Shown: positions 47,158-56,484 of the stretch, piece by piece
How the letters are laid out: each line of letters starts with the position of its first letter
How positions within the stretch are numbered: position 1 is the first letter of the stretch
Source: Archangium sp.
GTDB taxonomy: Bacteria; Myxococcota; Myxococcia; Myxococcales; Myxococcaceae
Direction: 5' to 3'
DNA length: 64,000 nucleotides
Assembly: GCA_030695565.1 (NCBI GenBank)
Contig: JAUYRZ010000078.1
Location: 1 to 64,000 of the forward strand
Translations under genes and position numbers: made by a program
The notes under the pieces: generated by a model
Seen by the model: only the letters and a program-made list of their open reading frames with translations
Databases searched by the model: none
Told to the model about the DNA's origin: nothing

Positions 47158-47586
47158 TCAGATCTTCCGGCGCTTTCCGGTGCGCTTGTAGGTGAGGTAG
47201 TCGCTCACGATGGTGGCGTGATCGAAGACGAGTTCGTTCAGCGGGAGGGCGTCGATGCCGAAGGCCTTCGCGTCGGCCGCGTCGTCACTGCCTTTGGGGT
47301 CGCCTTGCGCCCAGCCGATGAAGACGGTGCTGATGGTGTGCTTGCGGGGATCGCGGGCGGGGTCGGAGTAGGTGAAGAACTGCTCCGTCAGGTCGACCTC
47401 GAGGCCGGTCTCTTCACGGACCTCACGAATGCAGGCGGCGTGCAGGGTCTCGCCCTCGTCCACGAAGCCGCCGGGCAGCGCCCAGCCGATGGGCTCGTTG
47501 CTGCGCTTGATCAGCACGATTCGATCGCCCGAAAGCTGAACGATGCAATCCACCGTCGGGGTCGGGTTTTTGTACTGAGGGGCCAT
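47158..47586 (-). CDS. NUDIX hydrolase
   Basis: 142 residues from ATG 47586 (a TTG at 47625 would add 13 residues; neither has a clear ribosome site). NUDIX box GGFVDEGETLHAACIREVRE followed by ETGL, with the REVREETGL metal-binding Glu residues intact. ALPGG precedes it and PRKHTISTVFIGW follows it. It hydrolyses a nucleoside diphosphate linked to another moiety; the exact substrate is not evident, though the layout recalls ADP-ribose or oxidised-nucleotide hydrolases. It is the first gene of a pair with glpD. Confidence 0.9.
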   Translation of the reverse strand: MAPQYKNPTPTVDCIVQLSGDRIVLIKRSNEPIGWALPGGFVDEGETLHAACIREVREETGLEVDLTEQFFTYSDPARDPRKHTISTVFIGWAQGDPKGSDDAADAKAFGIDALPLNELVFDHATIVSDYLTYKRTGKRRKI

Positions 47587-47657
47587 GGACACAGAGGTCT
47601 TACGCGCCGCGTCGAGCGGCTGCAATTCTTCCCGTGGCGGGTACAGTGCCTCTCCTC

Positions 47658-48104
47658 GTGAGGCTCATCAGGTTCCTTTGTGCGTCGGTCGTCTTGCTCC
47701 TGAGCGGGTGCCGCGTGCACACCCTGGAGGACGGCGAGTACCTGCTCGTTCCCACGGAGGTTCTCCGGGACGACTGCGGGCTGGCCGGTGAAGACGTGCT
47801 GGGCCCGGCCACCCTGCGCACCGAAGGAAACCTGGTCACCCTGAACCTGTCCCGGCCCGGGTTGCGCCTGGTCGGCACGTACCGCTTCAGCCTGGAGGAG
47901 ATGACGATGGATGGCACTCTCTCCAACACGCCCTTCGTGCTGCGCGGCCAGGAGTGCCTGCTCGACACCGTGAGCTACCACGTGGACACCCAGACCAGCA
48001 GCCCGACGACCTTCAGCGGCGCGATGTCGATCAGCTACGAAGCGCGTTCGCCCGACACGTGCGCGTGTAAGTACTGGTTCAAGTTCGACGCGCGCCGGCG
48101 GTAG
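47658..48104 (+). CDS. Hypothetical lipoprotein
   Basis: 148 residues from GTG 47658 (GTG 47634 would extend the n-region). Signal RLIRFLCASVVLLLSGC with lipobox LLSGC. The mature part is a small beta-rich domain with four Cys (DDCGLAG, GQECLL, DTCACKYWFKF). TACAGT lies 10 nt before the chosen start as a possible -10. It abuts, convergently, a small Cys-rich lipoprotein gene. Function unknown. Confidence 0.7.
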   Translation: MRLIRFLCASVVLLLSGCRVHTLEDGEYLLVPTEVLRDDCGLAGEDVLGPATLRTEGNLVTLNLSRPGLRLVGTYRFSLEEMTMDGTLSNTPFVLRGQECLLDTVSYHVDTQTSSPTTFSGAMSISYEARSPDTCACKYWFKFDARRR

Positions 48105-48338
48105 TCACAGGCACTGACAGCCGCAGGGCGTGGCGTTCGCGCAGTCGGCACAGAGCGGCCGACAGACGGTCGCGCCCGAACTCGCCAGACATTCTCCGGT
48201 GCCGATGCGAATGGCTTTGGCCAGCACGCAGCGTTGTTGGCTCGGGCAGTCGCCATCCTCCACGCAGCGCACGTCGCCGATGTTCGAGGCCGACGAGCCA
48301 CACGCGGTGAGGAGCAACAGGAGCAGGCTTCGAGGCAT
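48105..48338 (-). CDS. Small Cys-rich lipoprotein
   Basis: 77 residues from ATG 48338 (GTG 48344 also possible). Signal PRSLLLLLLTAC. The short mature part has ten Cys in the 'C...DC....C' spacing of myxobacterial surface proteins and ends CADCANATPCGCQCL. Its stop abuts the stop of the convergent gene with no spacer. Function unknown. Confidence 0.72.
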   Translation of the reverse strand: MPRSLLLLLLTACGSSASNIGDVRCVEDGDCPSQQRCVLAKAIRIGTGECLASSGATVCRPLCADCANATPCGCQCL

Positions 48339-48441
48339 CGCCACCGACCGTACTGAAGGCTCGTCTCAAACGAACTGCCCGAATTGGCCCCTGGAGGGCG
48401 TTTTTGTCGAATCCGTTTTGGTGCTGCTAGTCACTGGCCCC

Positions 48442-50523
48442 ATGCGTCGTGCGCTCGCTGTGTTCTTCCTGCTGACGGGCTGTCCCAAACCAGCTGCAGT
48501 GCCCGATGCAGGGGGCCCGGCCGCGCCGATCGCCCGACGCACGCCGGTGACCTTCACCCTCCACGGCGAGACCCGCGTCGACGAATACGCGTGGATGAAA
48601 GAGAAAGGCACGCCCGAGCTGGAGGAGCACCTGCGCGCAGAGAACGCGTACACCGACGAGATGCTCGCGCCCCAGCAAGCGCTGCGCGAGACGTTGGAGA
48701 AAGAACTCCTCGCTCGCCGCCCGCGGGTGATCGACGACTTCCCCGATCGACTCGGCCGCTTCGAGTACTGGTCGCGCAGTGACCTGAAAGAGCCGTTCTC
48801 ACGCCTTTTGCGCCGCCCACTCGATGGTGGCCCCGAGGAGCAGCTGCTCAACCTCAACACCCTCGTTCCCGACGCGAGCTACGTGAACCTGCTCGACTTC
48901 AGCCCGAGCGACGATGACGCGCGCCTGGCCTGGGCCATCGACACCACCGGCCTGCGCGAGTTCACCCTCCACGTGACCGAGCTCGACGGCGGCACGGTGT
49001 GGCCGCAGACGATCGAGCACGTGACCTCGTTCGACTGGGCCGCCGACGGAAAGACGCTCTTCTTCACCACCGAGAACGAGGCCAAGCGCAGCTCGAAGCT
49101 CTTCCGGCTCGACCCCGGGGCGGATGCGGGAACCCTGCTGGTCGAGGAGAAAGACGAACACTTCGACCTGTCGATCCGCCGGTCTGAAGCGCGCCGCTTC
49201 TTGCGGCTCGAGACCACCAGCCTCAGCACCACCGAGACCTCGGTGCTCGATGCACGCACGCCGACCGCTGCCTTCTCGGTGGTGCTGCCTCGGGAGCAAG
49301 ATCAGCGCTACTCGGTGCACGAACGCGGCGCCGACTTCGTGATCGTCTCCCAGGATCAAGGAGAGGAGGGCCGGGTGTTCACCGTGCCCATCAAGAACCC
49401 GCGAAAGGGCAAACGCACCGAGGTGGTACCGCGGCGTGAAGGCGTGCCCATCGAAGACGTGTCGGTGTTCGCGAAGTACCTCGTGGTGTGGGAGCGCATC
49501 GAAGGGCAGTCGCGGCCTCGCTCCATCGAGTGGTCGACCGGCACGTCGGAGGCGTTCGGCGAGCAGCCGGGGCTGTACACCTCGAGGCCTCAGCTGGGCT
49601 TCGACTCGACGCGGTTCCTCTATGGCCTCGAGTCGCCCGCGCAGGCGCCTGCGGTGTTCGAGCGCGACCTGCTCAGCGGCGAGACGAAGAAGCGCTGGGA
49701 GTACCCGGTCAACGGCTTCGACGCGTCGAAGTACGAGGTGCTGCGCGTGTCGGCGGCCGCGAGCGACGGCACGAAGATTCCCATCACTCTCGCTCGCAAG
49801 AAAGGCACGGCTCAGCCCGCGCCGATGCTGCTCGAAGCATATGGCGCGTATGGTGATCCACTCGAGCCTGGCTTCAGCACCTGGGCACTCGCGTTGCTCG
49901 AGCGTGGCGTGGTGCTCGCGTATGCGCACGTGCGTGGTGGCGGTGAGTTCGGTGACGCGTGGCATGACGGTGGCCGGCTGAAGAACAAGATGAACACCTT
50001 CACCGACTTCATCGCGTGCGCCGAGTTTCTCATCGGCGAGAAGCACACGAACCGGCTCGCCATCACCGGGGGCAGCGCGGGCGGCTTGCTCATGGGGGCT
50101 GTGCTCAACCTGAGGCCCGAGCTGTTTCACGCGGCGCTCGTCGAGGTTCCGTTCGTCGACGTGATCTCCACCATGCTCGATACCTCGTTGCCGCTCACGG
50201 TCGGTGAGTTCGAGGAGTGGGGCGACCCACGTGAGCCCGAGGCGTACTCGTGGATGCGCGCGTACAGCCCGTACGACAACGTGAAGGGCCAGGCGTATCC
50301 CGCGATGCTCGTGCGCAGCTCGTACAACGACACCCAGGTGCTCTTTCATGAGCCGGCGAAGTGGGTGCAGCGGCTTCGGGCGATGAAGAAGAGCCCCGAG
50401 CCTGTACTCCTCTGGATGTCGATGGATCCCGCCGGGCACGGTGGCAGAACGGCGCTCGACGAGGTCACCCGAGACGAAGCGAAGATCCTCGCGTGGCTCC
50501 TCTCGCAGTGGAACTTGAAGTGA
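48442..50523 (+). CDS. S9A prolyl oligopeptidase family lipoprotein
   Basis: 693 residues from ATG 48442. Lipoprotein signal RALAVFFLLTGC. The N-terminal beta-propeller (~60-400) has the family's DEYAWMKEKGTPELEEHLRA start. The alpha/beta-hydrolase domain carries the catalytic Ser in GGSAGGLLMGAVLN, the Asp in SSYNDTQV and the His in AGHGGRT. These match oligopeptidase B/prolyl oligopeptidases, which cut short peptides after basic residues or Pro. The lipid anchor would place it in the envelope, unlike the cytoplasmic classical enzymes. TGCTAG lies 11 nt before the ATG. Confidence 0.94.
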   Translation: MRRALAVFFLLTGCPKPAAVPDAGGPAAPIARRTPVTFTLHGETRVDEYAWMKEKGTPELEEHLRAENAYTDEMLAPQQALRETLEKELLARRPRVIDDFPDRLGRFEYWSRSDLKEPFSRLLRRPLDGGPEEQLLNLNTLVPDASYVNLLDFSPSDDDARLAWAIDTTGLREFTLHVTELDGGTVWPQTIEHVTSFDWAADGKTLFFTTENEAKRSSKLFRLDPGADAGTLLVEEKDEHFDLSIRRSEARRFLRLETTSLSTTETSVLDARTPTAAFSVVLPREQDQRYSVHERGADFVIVSQDQGEEGRVFTVPIKNPRKGKRTEVVPRREGVPIEDVSVFAKYLVVWERIEGQSRPRSIEWSTGTSEAFGEQPGLYTSRPQLGFDSTRFLYGLESPAQAPAVFERDLLSGETKKRWEYPVNGFDASKYEVLRVSAAASDGTKIPITLARKKGTAQPAPMLLEAYGAYGDPLEPGFSTWALALLERGVVLAYAHVRGGGEFGDAWHDGGRLKNKMNTFTDFIACAEFLIGEKHTNRLAITGGSAGGLLMGAVLNLRPELFHAALVEVPFVDVISTMLDTSLPLTVGEFEEWGDPREPEAYSWMRAYSPYDNVKGQAYPAMLVRSSYNDTQVLFHEPAKWVQRLRAMKKSPEPVLLWMSMDPAGHGGRTALDEVTRDEAKILAWLLSQWNLK

Positions 50524-50538
50524 GCCCCGCGGCTCAGC

Positions 50539-51243
50539 TCAAGATGAACGCGAGAGAAAAGCCGCGCTCCACTTCTGCGCCTCGCTGATCGTCAGGCCTC
50601 CTCGCGTCAATGAGGCAAGCAGCGCGTCGACGTCTCCACGATTCGCCACTTCGCTTCGCAGCAGCCCCGCCCTCATCAGTCCGGCAATCACCGAGGCGCG
50701 CAGCTTTCTCAACGCCGCGTCATCAGCGAGCGGCTCGCCCCCGCCGCTCGTCTGTTCCACTTGCGACAGCTCGTGCGCGTACACCACCACCGCCTGCGAC
50801 AGGTTGAGCGACGGCTGCTCCTCCGACGACGGAATGAACGAGACGGCGTGACATTGGTCGACCTCGTCGTTCTGCAGCCCATTGCACTCCGCGCCGAAGA
50901 CGATGGCCCAGGTGGCGTCGCGCCGCTGCGCCGCCATCTCGGCGAGCTCTCGTGGGGTCAACCGCGGCCGCCCCTCGAGCGTGCGCATGGTGGTGCCCAC
51001 CACCCAGCTGCAATCGGAGATCGCCTGGGCCAGCGTGTCGACCCGGCGTACTTTCTGAACGACCTGCGTGAAGTCTGTCGGCGACCGGTGGTGGAGCAAC
51101 ACCTGCTGCATGCCGCTCAAATGCATCGGCGACGACACCACCACCCAGTCGGTCAGGCTGAAGTGCTTCATCGCCGCGGCGATCGACACGAGGTTGTCGG
51201 CGTTGCGCGGGTGGACCAGCACGAGGCGAGGAGGAGACGACAC
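50539..51243 (-). CDS. SPOUT-family RNA methyltransferase (TrmJ-like)
   Basis: 234 residues from GTG 51243. The sequence RLVLVHPRNADNLVSIAAAM (family motif 'hP.nlGNvgaaaRam'), WAIVFGAECNGLQNDEV and SLNLSQAVVVYAHEL are the three SPOUT motifs that form the trefoil-knot SAM site of TrmH/TrmJ enzymes. TrmJ methylates the ribose at tRNA position 32. The final ~50 residues are helical, as in TrmJ. It is divergent from the VOC gene, and the two start codons are only 20 bp apart. Confidence 0.9.
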   Translation of the reverse strand: MSSPPRLVLVHPRNADNLVSIAAAMKHFSLTDWVVVSSPMHLSGMQQVLLHHRSPTDFTQVVQKVRRVDTLAQAISDCSWVVGTTMRTLEGRPRLTPRELAEMAAQRRDATWAIVFGAECNGLQNDEVDQCHAVSFIPSSEEQPSLNLSQAVVVYAHELSQVEQTSGGGEPLADDAALRKLRASVIAGLMRAGLLRSEVANRGDVDALLASLTRGGLTISEAQKWSAAFLSRSS

Positions 51244-51251
51244 GCTGCTGG

Positions 51252-51257
51252 TATACA
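51252..51257. promoter_or_regulatory. Shared GTATAC centre between divergent starts
   Basis: TATACA on the plus strand ends 6 nt before ATG 51264. Its complement TGTATA on the minus strand ends 8 nt before GTG 51243. A palindromic GTATAC could serve as overlapping -10 elements for both genes, which would then have almost leaderless transcripts. No -35 hexamers are evident. Confidence 0.35.
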
Positions 51258-51263
51258 GCCCCC

Positions 51264-51656
51264 ATGGCAAAGATCACCGGAGTCGGCGGCTTCTTCTTCA
51301 AGTCGGCGGATCCTGCGCAGACCGGAAAGTGGATGACCGAGAACCTCGGCCTGCCCATGGAGAGCTGGGGCCAGATGTTCCCCTGGCTCGATCGCAAGAC
51401 CGGCAAGAAGGGCAGCACGGTCTTGGGGCTGCATTCGAAGACCAGCGACTACTTCACCGGCAGCACGCGCGAGTTCATGTTGAACCTGCGCGTCGACGAC
51501 CTCGAGGCCATGCTGGTCGAGCTCGCGAAGAAGGGCATCACGCCGGTGCGCACCTTCCCGCCCGAGCCCAACGGCAAGTTCGCTCATGTGCCTGGCCCCG
51601 ATGGCATCACCATCGAGCTGTGGGAACCCGCGGATCCGGATCCCTACGACCCGTGA
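51264..51656 (+). CDS. VOC-superfamily (glyoxalase-fold) protein
   Basis: 130 residues, one vicinal-oxygen-chelate domain: ITGVGGFFFKSADPAQTGKW (strand-helix with a D..k...FY-like start), central FMLNLRVDDLEAMLVELAKK and the closing VPGPDGITIELWEP with the metal-ligand Glu. Such proteins are metal-dependent lyases, dioxygenases or drug-binding proteins; the substrate is not evident. An amidohydrolase gene overlaps its stop by 4 nt. Confidence 0.9.
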   Translation: MAKITGVGGFFFKSADPAQTGKWMTENLGLPMESWGQMFPWLDRKTGKKGSTVLGLHSKTSDYFTGSTREFMLNLRVDDLEAMLVELAKKGITPVRTFPPEPNGKFAHVPGPDGITIELWEPADPDPYDP

Positions 51657-52618
51657 GGCTCGAAGAGCTGCCAGGCCCGTTGTGTTGTGTGGCCGCTCCG
51701 CTCGCCGAGCGCGGCATGAAGCTGCCCCTCGCGGCCGTGAACGATGAAGAGGGGCCTCGGCTGCCGCTGTCGCTGCCGCCGGTGGTCGACGCGCACGTGC
51801 ACCTTTTTCCCGACGCGATGTTCGAGGCGATCTGGAAGTGGTTCGACACGTACGGCTGGCCCATTCGTTACAAGCTCAAGACGCCGCAGACGCTCGAGTT
51901 TCTCTTCTCCCGCGGCGTCACCCGGGTCGTCGCGCTCCACTACTCGCACAAGCCAGGCATGGCGGCGGCGCTCAACCAGTACATGGCGCAAGTCGCGAAG
52001 CAGGACGCGCGCGTCATCGGGCTGGCCACGGTGTTCCCGGGTGAACCAGGCGCGCGGGGCATTCTGCGTGACGCCTTCGCCCAGGGCCTGCGCGGGGTGA
52101 AGCTGCACTGCCACGTGCAGGCCTTCTCGCCTGACTCCCCCGAGCTCAACGAGATCTACGAAGCGTGCGTGGAGGCCGACCTGCCGCTGGTGATGCACGC
52201 CGGCCGCGAGCCTTCGTCACCCGCGTACAAGGTCGACGTCTACTCGTTGTGCGCCGCCGAGCGGGTCGAGCGCGTGCTGAAGCAACACCCGAAGCTCAAG
52301 CTCTGTGTGCCGCACCTGGGCGCCGATGAGTTCGAGGCCTACGCCGATCTGCTGGAGCGCCACGAGAACCTCTGGCTCGACACCACCATGATGGGCGCGA
52401 ACTTCTTCCCCATCGAGGTGCCACGCAGGCTCTTCGAGGTGCGCCCCGAACGAATCCTCTACGGCACCGACTTTCCCAACCTGCCGTACGCCTGGGATCG
52501 CGAAGTGAAGCACCTCGTCAGCATGAAGTTTCGTGACGATCTCGAAGCAGGCCTGCTTGGGCAGAACGCACTGCGTCTCTACGGGTCGTCAGAAGGCGCT
52601 GGCACTCCGCAGGGGTAA
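51653..52618 (+). CDS. Amidohydrolase 2 family metal-dependent hydrolase
   Basis: 321 residues from GTG 51653 (GTGA overlap; ATG 51717 also possible). A TIM-barrel amidohydrolase: VVDAHVHLFPD (HxH metal ligands), GVKLHCHVQAF, PLVMHAGREP, KLKLCVPHLG and YGTDFPNLPYAWDRE (last Asp). It is closest in feel to the amidohydrolase_2 group that includes ACMSD-like decarboxylases. The substrate is unknown; the VOC gene before it may act in the same pathway. Confidence 0.9.
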   Translation: MRLEELPGPLCCVAAPLAERGMKLPLAAVNDEEGPRLPLSLPPVVDAHVHLFPDAMFEAIWKWFDTYGWPIRYKLKTPQTLEFLFSRGVTRVVALHYSHKPGMAAALNQYMAQVAKQDARVIGLATVFPGEPGARGILRDAFAQGLRGVKLHCHVQAFSPDSPELNEIYEACVEADLPLVMHAGREPSSPAYKVDVYSLCAAERVERVLKQHPKLKLCVPHLGADEFEAYADLLERHENLWLDTTMMGANFFPIEVPRRLFEVRPERILYGTDFPNLPYAWDREVKHLVSMKFRDDLEAGLLGQNALRLYGSSEGAGTPQG

Positions 52619-53179
52619 GTGATTCCTTTGCGCCTCATGATCACCAAGCGTGACGCTTCGATTGCCACCTTCCTCCGCAGCGTGCCGGTCTTCCTCGATC
52701 TGAAAGGCTCGAGCCTGGAGATCCTCTTCGAGTTCCTCGAGGAGCGCCGCTGGGACGTCGGCGAACACATCTGCAACGAAGGCGAGATGGGCCGCACGCT
52801 GTACGTCATCCGCGAGGGTGAGGTCGAAGTGCTCCGCCGCTCGGCCACCGGCAACAACCAGACGATCGTGAAGCTGGGCCCCGGCGAGTGCTTCGGCGAG
52901 ATGGCCCTGGTCGAGCTGCAGCCCCGGAGCGCCACCTGCGTGGTGCGCAAGAAGGCGGTCACCTATTCGCTGACCAACCCCGAGCTGTGGAACGTCTACA
53001 AGTCTGACAACTTCGCCTACGTGATCATCCTGCAGAACATCTGCCGCATGCTCTCGCGCCGCCTGCGCAAGGCCGACAGCCGCATCGTCGAGTTCGTGGA
53101 GACCATCGAGAACGGCAAGGGCCCCAGGGCTTCGGGCGCCACGAAGAAGAAGGCCGCCCCGGCCAAGAAGAAGAAGTAA
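52619..53179 (+). CDS. Cyclic nucleotide-binding domain protein with Lys-rich tail
   Basis: 186 residues from GTG 52619, which directly follows the amidohydrolase stop; ATG 52637 is an alternative. A CRP-type cNMP-binding domain at ~20-140: VGEHICNEGEMGRTLYVIRE, PGECFGEMALVELQPRSATC (cassette FGEMALxxxxPRSAT). A helical extension and a Lys/Ala-rich tail with terminal KKKK end the protein. No helix-turn-helix is found. The basic tail might contact nucleic acid or membrane lipids. It is a relative of the protein at 31175. Confidence 0.88.
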   Translation: MIPLRLMITKRDASIATFLRSVPVFLDLKGSSLEILFEFLEERRWDVGEHICNEGEMGRTLYVIREGEVEVLRRSATGNNQTIVKLGPGECFGEMALVELQPRSATCVVRKKAVTYSLTNPELWNVYKSDNFAYVIILQNICRMLSRRLRKADSRIVEFVETIENGKGPRASGATKKKAAPAKKKK

Positions 53180-53183
53180 TCGC

Positions 53184-53810
<627 letters not shown>

Positions 53811-53898
53811 GGGCCCCCCCTCGAATTCAGCCCCGAAACCCGCCACACTCCCTGCGGTGGTGCGCGGGGCCCAGACGCGCACCAGGAGCTGAGCCTTC

Positions 53899-56484
53899 AT
53901 GTTCGCGACCATTCTGACGCTGTCCCTCTGCCTCGGCGGTACGCCCGATGGCGGCGACGACGCGGGCACCACGCCTCCGGTTGGCGGTGGAGGAGGCGGC
54001 TCGTCGACGACCGGTGGAGGTGGTGGCTCGTCGACCGGCGGCGGCGGCGGTCTTCTTCCTCCCGTGGGCGGCGGCGGCGGTCTTCTCCCTCCTGTGGGTG
54101 GCGGCGGCGGTCTTTTTCCTCCTGTGGGTGGCGGCGGCGGAGTGAGCACGGGCGGAGGCACGGGCGGCGGAACGAGCACGGGCGGCGGCACCGGCGGCGG
54201 CACCAACACGGGAGGCGGAACCAGCACGGGTGGCGGCACCGGCGGAGGGATGAACACCGGCGGCGGCAATGTCCAAGACGGCGGCATCCTGCGCGATCCA
54301 CTCGACGTCTGGGCCGGTCTGAGCTGGGCCGCACTCTCGAACGCCGCGACCGTGGTGTGGGTCGACGATCGACGCGACACCAGCTTCGCTGCGCTGCGCC
54401 GCCGCGGCCCTGATCTCTGGGTGAACGTCTGGCTGCCAGACGCCGGACTGAACGAGCCCTTCGGTCAGATCGCCTGTCGCACCTCGATGCGGGAGATCTT
54501 CTCCGAGCCGCGCATCGCCACCAGCACCCTGGGCGGCGCGACGGTGGCGGCGTGGCGCGTCTCCAGGCCGGGCAGCGCAAGTCACTCGATTCGCGTGGCG
54601 ACGGTGGCGCCCAACGGCACCTTCGGCTCTTGCGACTCAGAGCTCGTGCCCGATGACGGCGTCACGCCCCGCACCAACCTGCAGCTGGCTGAATCGAACG
54701 GCGAGTTCCTGGTGCTCTGGGAGACCCCTGACGCGGTGTTCGCTCAGTTCGTCTCCGTTCCCGCCCCACCCGCGTTCAAGGTCATGACCAAGAACGCCAC
54801 CGACGCGCCCGTGTTCCCCAGCCTCACCGGAACGCAGTCTGGCTTCTTCGCCGGGTGGAGCGAACAGGGTCGATACTGGGGTGCTTCCATCGCCAACATG
54901 GCCAATGGCGGCCTGGCCCAACCGGCCCAGAGCTGGTTCCCCACGTTGTCTGCTTCGCACGTGATCGCCATGTCGCCGCCGCTCAGTGGCGCGTTCATCA
55001 GCAAGGTGAACGGCAGCCCTCGCGTCATGGCGGGGCTGCTCGACGCGAGCACCATCGGCACGCCATTGCTGGGGCCGATCGCCGGCCCGCACGCGCTGGT
55101 GGGCACCTCGTTGCCCGGCATGACGCCGCGTTTCTACGTCGCGCACGAGTCGGTCTCGCCAGGCCGGTTTTCGATCAGCGAGTTCAGCTCGTCGGTGCAC
55201 ACGCTCAATTTCCCGCTCGGCCAGGAGCCGCTGGCGATGGTCTCCGCCAGCCGGCGCGTGCTGACGTTGTGGGGCGGTGAGACCCGCCTCACCGTGCAGG
55301 CCATCACTCCCGGCTCGGCCATCGGAGCGCCCGGCCTGGGGGGCGCGGTGAGCAACCGCCCCTCGCCCCATCAGCATCATCCGAGCGCGGCGTGGGGTGA
55401 TGGCGGCACGTTCCTCGTTGCGTGGAATGAAGACTCGAACGTGGTCGGCGCGCTGCTGCCGGGTGACACGGGCCAGCTGGGCACCGCCGTTCCCACGGCC
55501 GTCGATGGGGGCACCTTCATTCTCGAGCCCATCGCTGCAGGTGACGGCCTCGCGGTCACCGTGTTCGGCAACGGCTTCACCGGCGTCTTCCTGACCCGCG
55601 GGAACGCGACGGGTTTGGACACGCCCGCCTTCTTGAGCACGGTGGGTGAGCACACCACTTCGCTCGTGGGCACGCAGCTCGCGGCCGTGTGGACTCCGGG
55701 TGAAGACGAGGTCACCGTGGGGCGCGGGCTCGCGCAGGCCAGGTCCTTCGCGAACGCTCGATTGGGGCGCTGCGGTGCGTACGCCTCGGGTGCCTTGTTC
55801 ATCCCCATGGTGATCGGCACCGACCTCGCCGTGCTCGAGGTCACTGACTCGCTCGACGCGCCCAACCCCCAGGTTCACGCGCTGGGCTCGTTCGCCCGCG
55901 CGCCGCCGTGCCTGGTGGCGCGAGGTGAGGATCTGCTGCTGGTGACGCAGGACGACCTGAACCTGCTGGTGGCCCGCACCACCGCGACCGACGTGCGCGC
56001 AGGTGTTCCACCTGAAGTACTCTCGGTGCCCAGGCAGCCTGGTTCGCGCGCGGTGTTCCAACCGGTCGCCGCGGTCACCTCGACTGGCTGGCAGCTCGCG
56101 TGGGAGTCACCCGACGAGACGGGCAGCGTCATCGTCGGAATGCAGCTGGGCCTCGACGGCCGGGTGTTCGACGGCAACATGTTGAGCACCGGCGTCGACG
56201 AACGTTCGCCCCGGTTGAGCTCTTCGCACGGCGGCCCGGTCGCGTTGCTGTGGCAACACTTCGTCGAGCGCACCGGCAACGTGGTGGTGCAGACCCGGGT
56301 GCTTCCGGCCGAGGTGGTACCGCTCGTCGATGGCGGGCTCGGGCTCCCCGATGGCGGCTTCGTGCTCGAGCCGCTCGTGTACAGCACCTGCGGTTGTCAG
56401 AGCGGTGGGGCCTCTGCGTTGTTCGCGCTCGGGTTGCTCGTGTTCGCCCGTCGCCGTGCCTCCTCCCGCGCCGCGCCGCCGTGA
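53899..56484 (+). CDS. Large surface protein with Gly-rich stalk and MYXO-CTERM-like tail
   Basis: 861 residues. A short signal peptide (FATILTLSLCLGGTP) is followed by a ~120-residue stalk of Gly/Thr/Ser/Pro repeats such as GGGGGLLPPV and GGGTSTGGGT. The main body (~135-825) is a long beta-rich region without known catalytic motifs, perhaps a propeller or repeat fold (many 'TxxGWQLAW' and 'FLVAWNED' type strands). The C-terminus has CGCQ, a hydrophobic helix (GGASALFALGLLVF) and RRR. This matches MYXO-CTERM, the myxobacterial sorting signal processed for surface display. The methyltransferase gene overlaps its stop by 4 nt. Confidence 0.88.
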   Translation: MFATILTLSLCLGGTPDGGDDAGTTPPVGGGGGGSSTTGGGGGSSTGGGGGLLPPVGGGGGLLPPVGGGGGLFPPVGGGGGVSTGGGTGGGTSTGGGTGGGTNTGGGTSTGGGTGGGMNTGGGNVQDGGILRDPLDVWAGLSWAALSNAATVVWVDDRRDTSFAALRRRGPDLWVNVWLPDAGLNEPFGQIACRTSMREIFSEPRIATSTLGGATVAAWRVSRPGSASHSIRVATVAPNGTFGSCDSELVPDDGVTPRTNLQLAESNGEFLVLWETPDAVFAQFVSVPAPPAFKVMTKNATDAPVFPSLTGTQSGFFAGWSEQGRYWGASIANMANGGLAQPAQSWFPTLSASHVIAMSPPLSGAFISKVNGSPRVMAGLLDASTIGTPLLGPIAGPHALVGTSLPGMTPRFYVAHESVSPGRFSISEFSSSVHTLNFPLGQEPLAMVSASRRVLTLWGGETRLTVQAITPGSAIGAPGLGGAVSNRPSPHQHHPSAAWGDGGTFLVAWNEDSNVVGALLPGDTGQLGTAVPTAVDGGTFILEPIAAGDGLAVTVFGNGFTGVFLTRGNATGLDTPAFLSTVGEHTTSLVGTQLAAVWTPGEDEVTVGRGLAQARSFANARLGRCGAYASGALFIPMVIGTDLAVLEVTDSLDAPNPQVHALGSFARAPPCLVARGEDLLLVTQDDLNLLVARTTATDVRAGVPPEVLSVPRQPGSRAVFQPVAAVTSTGWQLAWESPDETGSVIVGMQLGLDGRVFDGNMLSTGVDERSPRLSSSHGGPVALLWQHFVERTGNVVVQTRVLPAEVVPLVDGGLGLPDGGFVLEPLVYSTCGCQSGGASALFALGLLVFARRRASSRAAPP

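Noticed and set aside
54000-54280. Tandem repeats that might be a CRISPR or minisatellite
   Set aside because: They are coding repeats for the Gly-rich stalk of the large surface protein, without spacers.
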